DNA of 64,000 nucleotides from Aliiroseovarius pelagivivens (GCF_900302485.1 NZ_OMOI01000001.1:1488001-1552000); one strand, 5' to 3'. Counted from the stretch's first letter, positions 25,566 to 35,818 are shown. The notes: generated by a model not told the origin, from the sequence alone. Numbers and translations are program-made.

Positions 25566-26699
25566 GTGGATCACTTGATTGATTTGCGGCGTCAGCTTCA
25601 TCGCCAACCGGAGCTGGGCTTTCAGGAAGAGAACACCAAGAAGCTGGTGGCCAGTCATCTGCGTGACCTCGGGATCGAGGTGCACGAGGGCATTGGCGTC
25701 GTGGGCGTTTTGCGCAAGGGCAATGGCAACCGTGCCATTGGATTGCGGGCGGACATGGATGCGCTTCCGATCTTTGAGAACACCGACCATGGCTATCCAT
25801 CCGAGACACCCGGCGTGATGCATGCGTGTGGCCATGACGGGCACATGACCATGTTGCTGGGTGCGGCCGAAACACTGGCGAATGATGCCGATTTTGATGG
25901 CACCGTGATCTTCCTGTTCCAACCGAACGAGGAACACGGGCTGGGCGCGCAGGCCATGATCGACGAAGGCGTGTTGACGCGTTTCCCCGTGGACGAGGTC
26001 TATGCCATTCACAACTTGCCCGGTGCGCCTGTGGGTCAGGTGTCCACTCGCCCCGGCCTGATTTGCAGCAGTGAAAGCCTGTTTGAAATCACCATCCACG
26101 GTCAGGGCGGCCATGCCTCGATGCCTCAGGTCGGCGTAGACGCGATTACTGTCGGGTCAGAGCTGGTGCTGGCCCTGCAAACCATCGTGGCACGCAAACT
26201 GTCCCCCGGTGCGGGCGTTGTGGTTTCGGTGACGGAATTCGTGACCGACGGACAGCGCAACGTGTTGCCGGGACAGGCCGTGCTGAAAGGCGACGTCCGC
26301 GCCCGCGCGCCCGAGGACCGTCTGGCCGTAGAACGCTTCATGCGCCAGATTACCGATGGCGTGGCAGCGGCACATGGGGTGACTGCGACGGTTCAGTTCC
26401 AGACCGAATTCATTGAAACCATCAATGCCGTCGGCCCAACACAGGCCGTCTGTCGCGCGGCCACTGCTGCCGGATGCGACGTGATCCCGGATCGCCAACC
26501 GATGAGCTTTTCTGAAGATTTCGCCCATTTCGCCGCTGCCGTCCCCGGCTGCTTCCTGCTTTTGGGCAACGGGACCGAAGGCGCGCATGGCAAGCCCCTG
26601 CACGCCTCAGATTATGATTTCAACGACGCGCTGTTGCCCATCGGCACCGCGTTTTGGACCAAACTTGTGCAGGACCGCCTGCCCTCTCGAAAGGACTGA
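25566..26699 (+). CDS. M20-family amidohydrolase (N-acyl amino acid deacylase)
   Basis: A 377-residue M20 peptidase of the hippurate/IAA-amino-acid hydrolase type. GLRADMDALP and HACGHDGH carry the first metal ligands and QPNEEHGLGA the catalytic glutamate pair; a dimerisation lid (HGQGGHASMP) and a C-terminal His (KPLHASDYDF) complete the site. A GTG start at 25566 is proposed because GGGAGG lies five bases before it and family homology begins there; an ATG far upstream would lack this. In this cluster it probably removes an acyl group from a diamino acid derivative. Confidence 0.93.
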   Translation: MDHLIDLRRQLHRQPELGFQEENTKKLVASHLRDLGIEVHEGIGVVGVLRKGNGNRAIGLRADMDALPIFENTDHGYPSETPGVMHACGHDGHMTMLLGAAETLANDADFDGTVIFLFQPNEEHGLGAQAMIDEGVLTRFPVDEVYAIHNLPGAPVGQVSTRPGLICSSESLFEITIHGQGGHASMPQVGVDAITVGSELVLALQTIVARKLSPGAGVVVSVTEFVTDGQRNVLPGQAVLKGDVRARAPEDRLAVERFMRQITDGVAAAHGVTATVQFQTEFIETINAVGPTQAVCRAATAAGCDVIPDRQPMSFSEDFAHFAAAVPGCFLLLGNGTEGAHGKPLHASDYDFNDALLPIGTAFWTKLVQDRLPSRKD

Positions 26700-26701
26700 T
26701 C

Positions 26702-27895
26702 ATGAAGGATATTTTCAGCACGGCGCCCCTGCACCACACGGCTGGATCGCCTGCCCCATCTAAAGCCGCGTTCAGTGTTCTGTCTGAACAGGACTTCGCA
26801 AACGCCTGTAGTGAAATCATGGCGTGGGAAGGGTATGAAGCAACGCCGCTTGTGTCACTGGCCGGGTTGGCAGAACAGTTGGGCGTTGCACGGATCGACT
26901 ATAAAAACGAAGGCCCCCGTTTTGGGCTGGGCAGCTTCAAGGCGCTGGGCGGATCGTACGCCGCACTGCGTGTCTTGCAACGCGAGCTGAGCGCCAAACT
27001 GGGCCGCGAAATCAGCCTTGAAGAAATCCGCAATGGCGACCACCGCGACGCCTGCGCTCAGATTACGCTGGTCTCGGCCACGGATGGCAATCACGGGCGG
27101 TCTTTGGCGTGGGGCTGTCAGCGCTTTGGCGCACCCTGCCGCATCTATATCCATGCCGAGGTCAGCGAAGGCCGCGCCGAGGCGATGCGCGATCTGGGTG
27201 CCCACGTGATCCGTATCGACGGCGACTATGACGAATCCGTGGTCTTGGCGAAAACCGAAGCCGAGCAGAATGGCTGGTTCGTCGTGTCTGATACCTCGTG
27301 GGAAGGCTATACTGAGCCGCCGCGCGACGTGATGGCCGGCTACAGTGTCATGACCCGCGAGATCTGCGAGACACTGGAGGACGCGCCAACCCACGTCTTC
27401 CTGCAGGGCGGCGTCGGCGGGCTTGCGGCCTCGGTCGCGGCGGGATTGCGGCAGTTCTATAAAGACGCTTCGCCCCGTGTGGTCATCGTTGAACCGGATC
27501 TGGCTGCCTGTCTGTTTGACAGTGCTAAAGCGGGCAAGGCCACCACATTTGCAATCGCCGAAGAAACCATCATGGCGGGACTGTCCTGCGGAGAACCCTC
27601 GGAAATGGCGTGGGAAATCCTGTCGGAAGAGGCCGCGGACTTCTTGACCATTCCCGACAGCATCGTCGCGCCCACCGTGCGCCTGCTGGCCAATGGGGAG
27701 ACCGGGGATGAGGTCGTCGAGGCCGGAGAAAGCGCTGTGGCCGGGCTGGCCGCTGTGATCGCTGCGCGTCAGGATCAGGCACTGTCAGAAACGCTAGGGC
27801 TGGATGAGACATCGCGCGTGTTGCTGATCGGGTCCGAAGGTGTGACCGATCCGGCGATCTTCGAAGCGATCATGGCCGGGGCGGACCATGTCTGA
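26702..27895 (+). CDS. dpaL: diaminopropionate ammonia-lyase
   Basis: A 397-residue fold-type II PLP enzyme. The PLP lysine is Lys80 in RFGLGSFKALGG, and GGVGGLAA near residue 240 binds the phosphate. These match diaminopropionate ammonia-lyase, which turns 2,3-diaminopropionate into pyruvate and two ammonia. The gene starts three bases after the M20 gene and overlaps the M24 gene by eight, so they are one transcript. In ectoine clusters the equivalent slot is held by the related PLP enzyme EutB. Confidence 0.92.
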   Translation: MKDIFSTAPLHHTAGSPAPSKAAFSVLSEQDFANACSEIMAWEGYEATPLVSLAGLAEQLGVARIDYKNEGPRFGLGSFKALGGSYAALRVLQRELSAKLGREISLEEIRNGDHRDACAQITLVSATDGNHGRSLAWGCQRFGAPCRIYIHAEVSEGRAEAMRDLGAHVIRIDGDYDESVVLAKTEAEQNGWFVVSDTSWEGYTEPPRDVMAGYSVMTREICETLEDAPTHVFLQGGVGGLAASVAAGLRQFYKDASPRVVIVEPDLAACLFDSAKAGKATTFAIAEETIMAGLSCGEPSEMAWEILSEEAADFLTIPDSIVAPTVRLLANGETGDEVVEAGESAVAGLAAVIAARQDQALSETLGLDETSRVLLIGSEGVTDPAIFEAIMAGADHV

Positions 27896-29081
27896 CGCGC
27901 GGCTGACTCTTGGGACCGTTGGCGCACCTTCGCGGGGGTTCCCGGAAGCCGAGTTCGCCACCCGTACCGAAAAAGCGCAGGCCTTGATGGCGCAACAGGG
28001 GCTACACGGGATGCTTTTGCTGACCGAACCCGAGGTGCGCTATTTCAGCGGCTTTCACACGCTGTTCTGGCAAAGCCCCACGCGACCTTGGTTTCTGTTC
28101 GTCCCGGCAACTGGCAAGCCCATTGCGATCATCCCGGAAATCGGCGCCGAATTGATGCGCCAGACATGGATCGAGGATATCCGCACCTGGAGTGCCCCTG
28201 CCCCGTCGGATGACGGGATCAGCCTGCTGACCGAGCTTCTGTCTCCTTTGGCGCAGTCCGGCGGCCGGCTGGGCGTCTTGAAAGGCCACGAAACAAACCT
28301 TCGAATGCCATTGGGCGATTATGAACGGCTGATGTCATCTTTGCGCGGCATGGAGGTCGCGGATGCCACCGGTCTGGTCCGCGCCCTGCGCATGGTCAAA
28401 TCCGAGGCTGAAATCGAAAAGCTTGCGCATATCTGTGGCATCGGTTCACGCACATTTGGCGAGGTGCCACAGCTTGCCCGCGAAGGGCTGCCTTTCGAGG
28501 ATCTGTTCCGCCTCTTTCGCCGCGAAGCATTGTTTCAAGGTGCCGATGATGTGCCCTATTTGGTCGGCGGCGCGGATCAGGGCGGATATCACGACGTGAT
28601 CTCGCCCCCGTCGCCCCGCCCCTTGCAGCGTGGGGATATCTTCATGTTGGACACGGGCGCCACGTGGGACGGGTATTACTGCGACTTTGATCGAAACTGG
28701 GCCATTGGTCATGCCGATGATGCCTCGCGCCGAGCCTATGACGTTTTATGGCGCGCGACCGAGGCCGGGATCGAGGCCGCCCGCCCCGGAACCACCTGCC
28801 GCGACCTGTTCCACGCCATGCAATCTGTGATCGCCGAGCTGGATGATCAGGGCGGTGATGTTGGGCGTCTGGGGCATGGGCTGGGGATGCAGCTGACCGA
28901 ATGGCCGTCGCACGCCGCGTTTGACGACACGGTGATAGAGGAAAACATGGTGCTGACGTTTGAACCCTCGCTTTCTTATGGCGATGGGCGCATCATGGTC
29001 CATGAGGAAAACATCGTCGTGCGGGCGGATGGCGCAAAGCTTTTGACCCAACGCGCAGCGACTGAACTGCCAGTGATCTGA
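27888..29081 (+). CDS. M24-family hydrolase resembling ectoine hydrolase DoeA
   Basis: A 397-residue creatinase/Xaa-Pro peptidase-fold protein with an N-terminal domain and a C-terminal pita-bread domain. Metal ligands appear intact: Asp in LDTGATWDGYYCDFDRN, His in GHGLGM, Glu in LTFEPS and Glu in VHEEN. This is the family of DoeA/EutD, which opens the ectoine ring, and also of prolidases and creatinases. Its place after the ammonia-lyase and before a EutA-like gene supports a C-N bond hydrolysis in the same route. The substrate is not established. Confidence 0.9.
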   Translation: MSDARLTLGTVGAPSRGFPEAEFATRTEKAQALMAQQGLHGMLLLTEPEVRYFSGFHTLFWQSPTRPWFLFVPATGKPIAIIPEIGAELMRQTWIEDIRTWSAPAPSDDGISLLTELLSPLAQSGGRLGVLKGHETNLRMPLGDYERLMSSLRGMEVADATGLVRALRMVKSEAEIEKLAHICGIGSRTFGEVPQLAREGLPFEDLFRLFRREALFQGADDVPYLVGGADQGGYHDVISPPSPRPLQRGDIFMLDTGATWDGYYCDFDRNWAIGHADDASRRAYDVLWRATEAGIEAARPGTTCRDLFHAMQSVIAELDDQGGDVGRLGHGLGMQLTEWPSHAAFDDTVIEENMVLTFEPSLSYGDGRIMVHEENIVVRADGAKLLTQRAATELPVI

Positions 29082-29088
29082 GGGCATT

Positions 29089-29853
29089 ATGCTGAAGCTT
29101 GAGTTCGACACAGATGACGGGATCGGAACGCGCGCCAATTTGGGCATGATCGTTCTGGAAACGGATGAAACGCTAGAGACCGAGTTCGCCCGGATGGCAG
29201 ACCTAGAAGGCGTCGCGCGCTATCACAGCCGCATCCCGATGGTCACTGATATCCGCCCAGACACTCTGGCGCGGATGAAAGATGACCTGCCTGCATCGGC
29301 AAGGCTATTCCCATCGTCGTTCGAGTTCGACGTGATCGGGTATGGCTGCACTTCGGCATCGACCGTGATTGGCTCGGACAATGTCGCGGCCGCAATTCAA
29401 AGCGTTCGTCCCGGTGCGAAAGTGACCGATCCTCTGGCTGCGCTGATCGCGGCGGGGAAATCTCTGGGTGCGAAAAACCTCGGCTTCATAACACCTTACA
29501 TCCCTGAAGTGTCACTGAAAATGCGCGAAAAACTGGAAGCTGCGGGCTTTCACATTTCGGCTGGCGGATCGTTCGAGGAAGGCGATGATCGTGTGGTCGC
29601 CCGTATCACTGAAGGCGCAATCCACAACGCCGGGCTTCAGGTCGCGAGCACCGCCGACGCCAATTGCGACGCCCTTGTGATCGCCTGCACCAATCTGCGC
29701 TGTCTGAATGTCATTCCGCAGCTCGAGGCCGAACTTGGCATCCCGGTCCTGTCCAGCAACACAGCCCTTGTGTGGCACATGCTGCGTCTGGCTGGGATCG
29801 AAGATGAGATGCCCCAAATTTGCCGGCTGTTCGGCACTCAACTCGCCTCCTAG
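29089..29853 (+). CDS. Asp/Glu-racemase-fold protein (EutA/maleate isomerase-like)
   Basis: A 254-residue protein of the aspartate/glutamate racemase superfamily in the arylmalonate decarboxylase-maleate isomerase branch. The two catalytic cysteines are present: Cys87 in GYGCTSAS and Cys200 in IACTNLR. EutA of ectoine utilisation belongs to the same branch. It starts seven bases after the M24 gene and ends the cluster. Isomerisation or racemisation of the pathway's substrate is the likely role. Confidence 0.9.
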   Translation: MLKLEFDTDDGIGTRANLGMIVLETDETLETEFARMADLEGVARYHSRIPMVTDIRPDTLARMKDDLPASARLFPSSFEFDVIGYGCTSASTVIGSDNVAAAIQSVRPGAKVTDPLAALIAAGKSLGAKNLGFITPYIPEVSLKMREKLEAAGFHISAGGSFEEGDDRVVARITEGAIHNAGLQVASTADANCDALVIACTNLRCLNVIPQLEAELGIPVLSSNTALVWHMLRLAGIEDEMPQICRLFGTQLAS

Positions 29854-29974
29854 CCCCCCCAACGCCGACAAGGCGGAAAGCTGCCGACCCAGCGAATCCT
29901 GTGGTGCTTGGCCCAACGACGGGCTAGATTTCAAGGCATTGGGGATTGTTGTGCTGCTCACAAGGAATCTGGGT

Positions 29975-31780
29975 TTGAGAAAGTTGAATTTCGCGCCGCT
30001 TTGGCGACGGATTTGCATGCCCGTCGCGTTGGTCTTTTTGGGTCAGTCTGCACTGGCGCTCGACGACGTTCAGATTACGGTTCTGGGGGCAGACAGCGAT
30101 CTGGAAAGCGCGATCAATGCAGCATCACTTGTACAGACTGCCAAGCAAGACGGTGAAACCGATCCCCGCGACGTGATGGCCGCCGCGTTGGCGGAATATG
30201 GTCGCCTGACGGAAGTGCTTTATGCCAATGGCTATTACGGCGGCGTGATCCGCATCCGTGTCGACGGACGCGAGGCCGGGCGCATCCCCGTTTTCAACCT
30301 GCCTACTCGTATCAGCACCATCGCGATCACCGTGGATCCGGGTGCTCCGTTCACATTTGGAGCGGCGCGCGTTGCGCCTCTGGCTCCGGGGACGAAGTTG
30401 CCTGAAGGGTTTCGCGCTGGCGCACGTGCAGAAAGCACGCAAGTTCAAGCGGCTGCCGACGCGGCCCATCTGGCTTGGCGTCAGGCGGGTCACCCAAAGG
30501 CTGATCTGACCAGCCAAAGCATCACCGCCGATCACACCCGTCACACCCTGTCGGCAGATCTGCGATTTACCTCAGGTCCCAAAGCCCAGTTTGGCCGCAT
30601 GACCCAGACGACTGACAGCACAGTCCGGGCCGAGCGCATCACACGTATCGCCGGATTTCCCAGTGGCGAGGTATACTCGCCCGAAGCCCTTGAGAAAGTG
30701 GCAAGCCGTCTGCGCCGCACAGGCGCGTTCTCATCTGTATCCCTGACTGAAGCCGAGACGCTCAACCCGGATGACACGTTGGACGTGGGGCTTGCCCTCG
30801 CTGACGAAAAACCACGTCGGTTTGGTGTTGGCGCAGAATTGTCATCGCAAGAGGGCATCGGCCTATCCGCATATTGGATGCACCGAAATTTCCTTGGCGG
30901 GGCGGAACGCTTCCGGGTCGAAGGCGAGGTTGCCGGTATTGGCGGGCAGAACAGCGGCACGGACTATCGCCTGGGCGCACGATTGGAACAACCTGCCACG
31001 TTCGGCCCCGACACGACGGCATTCGGGTATGCCAATGCCGCCTACGAAGATGAGCCGGCGTATATTTCGCGCAGCATTGAACTGGGGGCCGGGATGACAC
31101 GCATCTTCTCGGACACCCTAAACGGCGAGATTGGCGTTGGGCTGCATTATTCCGACACCACCGACGTATTCGGCGATCGCGAGTTCTTTCACCTGACGTT
31201 GCCGATTGGTCTGACATGGGACCGTCGCAATGATCTGCTGGATGCGACTTCAGGTCTGTTTGTCCGCGCCGAGGTCACACCGTTTCTATCTCTGAACGAT
31301 GGTGGCAGTGGCGCACGGGGTTTTGTTGATGCGCGCGCCTATCGCGGACTGGGGGTCGGAGACCGCTTTGTGTTCGCGGGCCGTGTTCAGGCGGGCACAG
31401 TTTATTCTGAGAGCGTCACGGATATCCCACCCGAATACCTGTTCTTCTCGGGCGGCGGAAACTCGGTCCGCGGACAGCCTTATCAGTCGCTGGGTATCCC
31501 CGTAGGTGCAGACCTGCGCGGCGGGCGGTCTTATCTGGCGCTGTCCACTGAACTGCGCGCAACAATCACCGATACGATTGGCGTGGTAGCCTTTGCCGAT
31601 GCCGGTCATGTCAGCGATGACAGCCTGTTTGCAGGCGATGGCAACTGGCACGCAGGTGCGGGGCTTGGGGTGCGGTATAAGACCCCTATCGGGCCGCTTC
31701 GCTTGGATGTGGCGTGGCCGATTTCCGGAGACACCGGTGACGGCATTCAAATCTACCTCGGCATTGGACAGGCGTTCTGA
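29975..31780 (+). CDS. tamA: TamA, outer-membrane Omp85-family protein
   Basis: A 601-residue outer-membrane protein: a signal peptide to about residue 25, POTRA domains to about residue 240, then a 16-strand-type barrel. GGGNSVRGQPY carries the VRG motif of barrel loop 6 found in Omp85 proteins. With TamB it inserts autotransporters and other proteins into the outer membrane. No ATG gives a full signal peptide; the TTG at 29975 does (RKLNFAPLW then a hydrophobic run) and follows an AAGGAA ribosome-binding site, so it is chosen. TamB starts two bases after its stop. Confidence 0.93.
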   Translation: MRKLNFAPLWRRICMPVALVFLGQSALALDDVQITVLGADSDLESAINAASLVQTAKQDGETDPRDVMAAALAEYGRLTEVLYANGYYGGVIRIRVDGREAGRIPVFNLPTRISTIAITVDPGAPFTFGAARVAPLAPGTKLPEGFRAGARAESTQVQAAADAAHLAWRQAGHPKADLTSQSITADHTRHTLSADLRFTSGPKAQFGRMTQTTDSTVRAERITRIAGFPSGEVYSPEALEKVASRLRRTGAFSSVSLTEAETLNPDDTLDVGLALADEKPRRFGVGAELSSQEGIGLSAYWMHRNFLGGAERFRVEGEVAGIGGQNSGTDYRLGARLEQPATFGPDTTAFGYANAAYEDEPAYISRSIELGAGMTRIFSDTLNGEIGVGLHYSDTTDVFGDREFFHLTLPIGLTWDRRNDLLDATSGLFVRAEVTPFLSLNDGGSGARGFVDARAYRGLGVGDRFVFAGRVQAGTVYSESVTDIPPEYLFFSGGGNSVRGQPYQSLGIPVGADLRGGRSYLALSTELRATITDTIGVVAFADAGHVSDDSLFAGDGNWHAGAGLGVRYKTPIGPLRLDVAWPISGDTGDGIQIYLGIGQAF

Positions 31781-31782
31781 TC

Positions 31783-34700
31783 ATGACACGACGTTTCTTG
31801 CTGATCTTGGTGACTTGTCTGGCTCTGCCTTTTGCGGCCCTGTCGCAAAGCGCGGACAGCTCATCCGAAGATGATCGTGGCTATCTGCAAGCCTTTCTGG
31901 AAGACAACCTGTCCGACACCGGGCGCGAGATCAAAATCATCGGATTTGCGGGGGCATTTAGCTCTCAGGCCACTGTCGACGAGATTACAGTCGCGGATCG
32001 CGAGGGGATCTGGCTTAGCTTGCGTGGCCTGACACTGACATGGACGCGCAGTGCGCTGTTGACCGGAAACGTAAAAATCGACGCGCTCGAGGCCGAAGAA
32101 ATTACCCTGTTGCGCCGCCCGATCCCAGAACCCGGCTTACCCACGCCCGAAGCCACGGGCTTTGCGCTGCCAGAACTTCCCGTGTCCTTGAACATCGGCA
32201 CCATTCGTGCCGCACGGGTCAATCTGGAGGAAGCCGTCCTTGGTGCTGCGGCGGCGATTACCCTTCAAGGGTCCGCAACGCTAGAGACAGGGACGGGCAA
32301 GGTCGATCTGAACATCACCCGACTGGATGGGCCAACAGGCAGATTGGAGCTGTCGGGCAGCTATGACAACACCGATCGGATCCTGTCGCTGCTTCTGTCG
32401 CTGGAAGAAAACGCGGGTGGATTGGCTGCGAAGCTGCTGAGTATTCCCAACCACCCGGCCCTTGGCTTGAAAATCGATGGTACTGGCCCGCTGTCTGACT
32501 TCACGGCCCAGATCGCTGTTGCAACCGAGGGACAGGACCGGCTGAATGGATCGGTCACGTTGCTAGAGACCCCTACAACACCAGGTTCCGCAGACGAACC
32601 CGCCAACGACCGGCAGTTCGCGGTGGACCTGTCGGGGGATATCTCACCTTTGTTGCATTCGGACTATCATGCTTTCTTCGGGGATGCGGTTAATCTGACG
32701 GCACGGGCCGCTCAATCATCAGACGGATCGACCCGGATTGACGCGCTGTCGATGCGATCTGCATCGCTCGATCTGACGGGCAACTTAGAGTTAACCCCAA
32801 ACGGCTGGCCCGAGCGTATGGCTTTGCGCGGAAAGATCGCGTCGCCGGATGGCCAACCCGTTCGCCTGCCCATATCCGGCCCACGTACGATGGTTTCGTC
32901 TGTTGACCTGAACATCGCATATGATGCCAGCACAGGCGATCTTTGGACGGCGCGCGCCAGCCTCGACAACCTCACGCAGGACGATCTGACGATTAAGACA
33001 GCCAAACTGACTGGATCGGGACGCTTGCGCGCAGGGGAAGAAGGGGCAGCCCCAGTGATCGACGGCGCTGTGCAGTTTGACGCAAGCGACATCCATCTAG
33101 AAAGCCCGGAACTGGCCGCTGCCATCGGGCCGGATCTTTCCGGAACCCTGCGCTTTAACTGGGCTGATGGTACGCGCTTGGACCTATCGGATTTGCAGTT
33201 TGCGGGCACAGGCTATGAACTAGCCGGTGCGCTGAGCCTTTCGGATTTTACCGAGGGCATTCTAGCACGCATATATTCGCTCCGCCTAACAGCGTATGAT
33301 CTGTCGCAATTCTCTGGTGTTCTCGGGATCCCCCTATCGGGCAACGCTGCGCTTGATCTGGCCGACGATATCAACCTTTTGGGGGGTGCTTTCAATCTGC
33401 GCCTGAATGGTCGGGGAAGAGGGCTGGGCGTGAACCAGCCGTATTTGGATTCACTGATCGGTGGAACAAGTCGACTGGCGCTGCGGGCCGTGCGTGATGC
33501 AAATGGCACCCGGATCGAGGGCTTAGACTTGAAAACAGATGACGTGCGGCTTCAGGCCTCTGCGGATCTGAAAACCCAAGGCTCGACCGCGGACCTATCG
33601 CTGACCCTGCCCGACGCCAGCGCGGTCGATCCCAAGCTCACCGGCCAAGTCCGCGTGAACGCATCGCTAGTACAGTCCGGGAATAATTGGCAGATGGACG
33701 CAGATTTCAATGGTCCGGGCAAAGCGAACATGCAGTCCTCGGCGCTGTTGCATCTTGTGGATGGTGCGGTCGCTCAGATCGAAGGAACGCTAAGTGGCGA
33801 AATTGCACAGCTTGCCCCCTATAGCGGGTTGGCACAGCGCGCCCTGTCTGGCGGTCTGAAATTTGAGGCAACCGGCCAAACGTCCCCAGAAAGCGGTGAT
33901 TTCTCGATTGAGGTGGACAGCACAGCGCAATCTCTTGGGACCGGCATTGCACAGGTTGATGCGGTCCTGCGCGGGGCCTCTGATTTCACGCTTGCGGCCC
34001 ATCGCAAGGGCGACGCCCCTGTTCTTCTGGACCGCCTGACCCTGCGCACTGATGCACTGTCGTTGACGGCCGAAGGCCAGCCCTCGGACAACGGTACCCG
34101 CGTGACGTTCCAGTCGCGCCTTGCCGATCTTGGTCTGGTTGCCGATGGCATGTCTGGCGCGGCCGAAGCACAAGGCAGCGCCGAGCTGAGCGCCAATGCC
34201 TGGCGCATTTCGATTGACGCCACTGGGCCAGCGGGTGTGAACGGGCGCATGGACGGTACAGTCAGCGCAGACGGCGCGCAGGCTGATCTTGCTCTTTCTG
34301 GCACCGCACCTCTTGCCCTTGCCAACCCGGCAATTCGCCCGCGCCTTGCCACAGGCACTGCCAGCTATGACCTTGCTGTGCGCGGACCACTGGACCTTGC
34401 CTCGTTATCTGGAACAATCACCACACAAAACGCCCGCGTGGCCCTTCCCCGCTTGAAACAGTCCATCGACATTACCAGCGGACAGGTCACATTAAACGCA
34501 GGGACGGCAACGCTGAATGTCCAAAGCTCGGTCGCCGCTGGGGGGCGTATCACCACAACGGGGACAATCGGGCTTGCCGCACCTATGCAAGCGGACCTGT
34601 CGATCCTGTTGGACCAGCTGCGCCTGACAGACGGAGAGCTGTTTGAAACCACGGTGGACGGCACGGCCGATTTCCGCGGCCCGCTTCAGGGGGGGGCTAC

Positions 34701-35568
34701 GCTGCGCGCTGAGCTGAACCTGGGACGGACCGAACTTCGCGTACCAGAAACCGCCTCTGGCGCATTGCCCGTCATGGAAGGGTTGAAGCATGTGGGCGAA
34801 CCGGCTGCCGTGCGTCAAACGCGACAGTTTGCCGGGCTCATAGTGGCTCCAAGCACCGCAGCCCCCGGTCGCCCTTACCCACTGGACATTACACTGAACG
34901 CCCCGGGGCAAATCTTCGTGCGCGGACGTGGGCTGGACGCGGAACTGGGGGGATCCCTACGTGTCACTGGCACCAGCGCCGACGTCGTTCCTCAGGGCGA
35001 GTTCAATCTGATCCGTGGACGTCTGGATATGCTAGGCAAACGCCTGACCTTGACCGAGGGCGAGGTCAGCTTGCAAGGCGATTTCAATCCCTATTTGAAC
35101 TTCCTCGCCGAAGCCCAAGCTGAAGACACAGAGATCAAAATCGGTGTGACCGGCCCTGCGTTCTCGCCCGTGATCAGTTTTACGTCGTCCCCTGAATTGC
35201 CCGAGGACGAGGTTCTGGCCCGCCTTCTGTTCGGCAAGGACATCACCCAGATCTCGGCCATTCAGGCGCTGCGACTGGCGGCTGCCGTGCGCACATTGGC
35301 GGGTAAGGGCGGCGAAGGTGTTCTGGGGCGTCTGCGCGGAAACTTCGCGTTGGATGATCTGGATGTCACCACAGATGAAACAGGCGCTGCATCGGTTCGG
35401 GCAGGCAAGTACATCTCGGAAAACATCTATACTGACGTCACTGTCGGCGCAGACGGCAAGGCCGAGGTCAATTTGAACCTCACCCTTTCCCCATCCCTAA
35501 CTGCGCGCGGGACATTGGGATCGGATGGGGACACAGGCGTCGGCGTTTACTACGAACGAGACTACTGA
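31783..35568 (+). CDS. tamB: TamB, translocation and assembly module inner-membrane protein
   Basis: A very long protein of 1261 residues with an N-terminal signal anchor (about residues 5-22), a long beta-helical, AsmA-like middle and the conserved DUF490 C-terminus with FVRGRGLDAELGGSL and the LLFGKDITQISAIQALRLA region. It spans the periplasm and pairs with TamA; recent work also gives the family a role in phospholipid transport. It is directly behind tamA with a two-base gap. Confidence 0.96.
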   Translation: MTRRFLLILVTCLALPFAALSQSADSSSEDDRGYLQAFLEDNLSDTGREIKIIGFAGAFSSQATVDEITVADREGIWLSLRGLTLTWTRSALLTGNVKIDALEAEEITLLRRPIPEPGLPTPEATGFALPELPVSLNIGTIRAARVNLEEAVLGAAAAITLQGSATLETGTGKVDLNITRLDGPTGRLELSGSYDNTDRILSLLLSLEENAGGLAAKLLSIPNHPALGLKIDGTGPLSDFTAQIAVATEGQDRLNGSVTLLETPTTPGSADEPANDRQFAVDLSGDISPLLHSDYHAFFGDAVNLTARAAQSSDGSTRIDALSMRSASLDLTGNLELTPNGWPERMALRGKIASPDGQPVRLPISGPRTMVSSVDLNIAYDASTGDLWTARASLDNLTQDDLTIKTAKLTGSGRLRAGEEGAAPVIDGAVQFDASDIHLESPELAAAIGPDLSGTLRFNWADGTRLDLSDLQFAGTGYELAGALSLSDFTEGILARIYSLRLTAYDLSQFSGVLGIPLSGNAALDLADDINLLGGAFNLRLNGRGRGLGVNQPYLDSLIGGTSRLALRAVRDANGTRIEGLDLKTDDVRLQASADLKTQGSTADLSLTLPDASAVDPKLTGQVRVNASLVQSGNNWQMDADFNGPGKANMQSSALLHLVDGAVAQIEGTLSGEIAQLAPYSGLAQRALSGGLKFEATGQTSPESGDFSIEVDSTAQSLGTGIAQVDAVLRGASDFTLAAHRKGDAPVLLDRLTLRTDALSLTAEGQPSDNGTRVTFQSRLADLGLVADGMSGAAEAQGSAELSANAWRISIDATGPAGVNGRMDGTVSADGAQADLALSGTAPLALANPAIRPRLATGTASYDLAVRGPLDLASLSGTITTQNARVALPRLKQSIDITSGQVTLNAGTATLNVQSSVAAGGRITTTGTIGLAAPMQADLSILLDQLRLTDGELFETTVDGTADFRGPLQGGATLRAELNLGRTELRVPETASGALPVMEGLKHVGEPAAVRQTRQFAGLIVAPSTAAPGRPYPLDITLNAPGQIFVRGRGLDAELGGSLRVTGTSADVVPQGEFNLIRGRLDMLGKRLTLTEGEVSLQGDFNPYLNFLAEAQAEDTEIKIGVTGPAFSPVISFTSSPELPEDEVLARLLFGKDITQISAIQALRLAAAVRTLAGKGGEGVLGRLRGNFALDDLDVTTDETGAASVRAGKYISENIYTDVTVGADGKAEVNLNLTLSPSLTARGTLGSDGDTGVGVYYERDY

Positions 35569-35744
35569 TCACCGTTTACCAAGCCTTTACAGGGCATTAA
35601 CGACTTCCTATGCCATTCCACCCTTGAATTTACTGTGTTTAGCCAGCGCCCCTCCAATGTCGCAGCTCTGCCACACCTTTTCATAATGGAAACAATTTGT
35701 GTTCAAAGTTTTACGAATATTGCGCGGCGATATGTTAACATGTG

Positions 35745-35794
35745 AAGGCCGAAAGGCTCCTGTGGGGAAACCGGTGCGTATATTTCCACGCACC
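35745..35794 (+). promoter_or_regulatory. two hairpins in the leader of a small gene
   Basis: GGCC-GAAA-GGCT (35747-35758) is a small hairpin with a GNRA tetraloop, and GGTGCGT with ACGCACC (35773-35779, 35788-35794) is a perfect 7-bp stem with an 8-base loop. The second ends about 15 bases before the GGAGCAAGG ribosome-binding site of the 49-residue gene. This is a candidate structured leader; no known riboswitch was recognised. Confidence 0.4.
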
Positions 35795-35818
35795 TCTAAT
35801 GAGTAACGGAGCAAGGAT

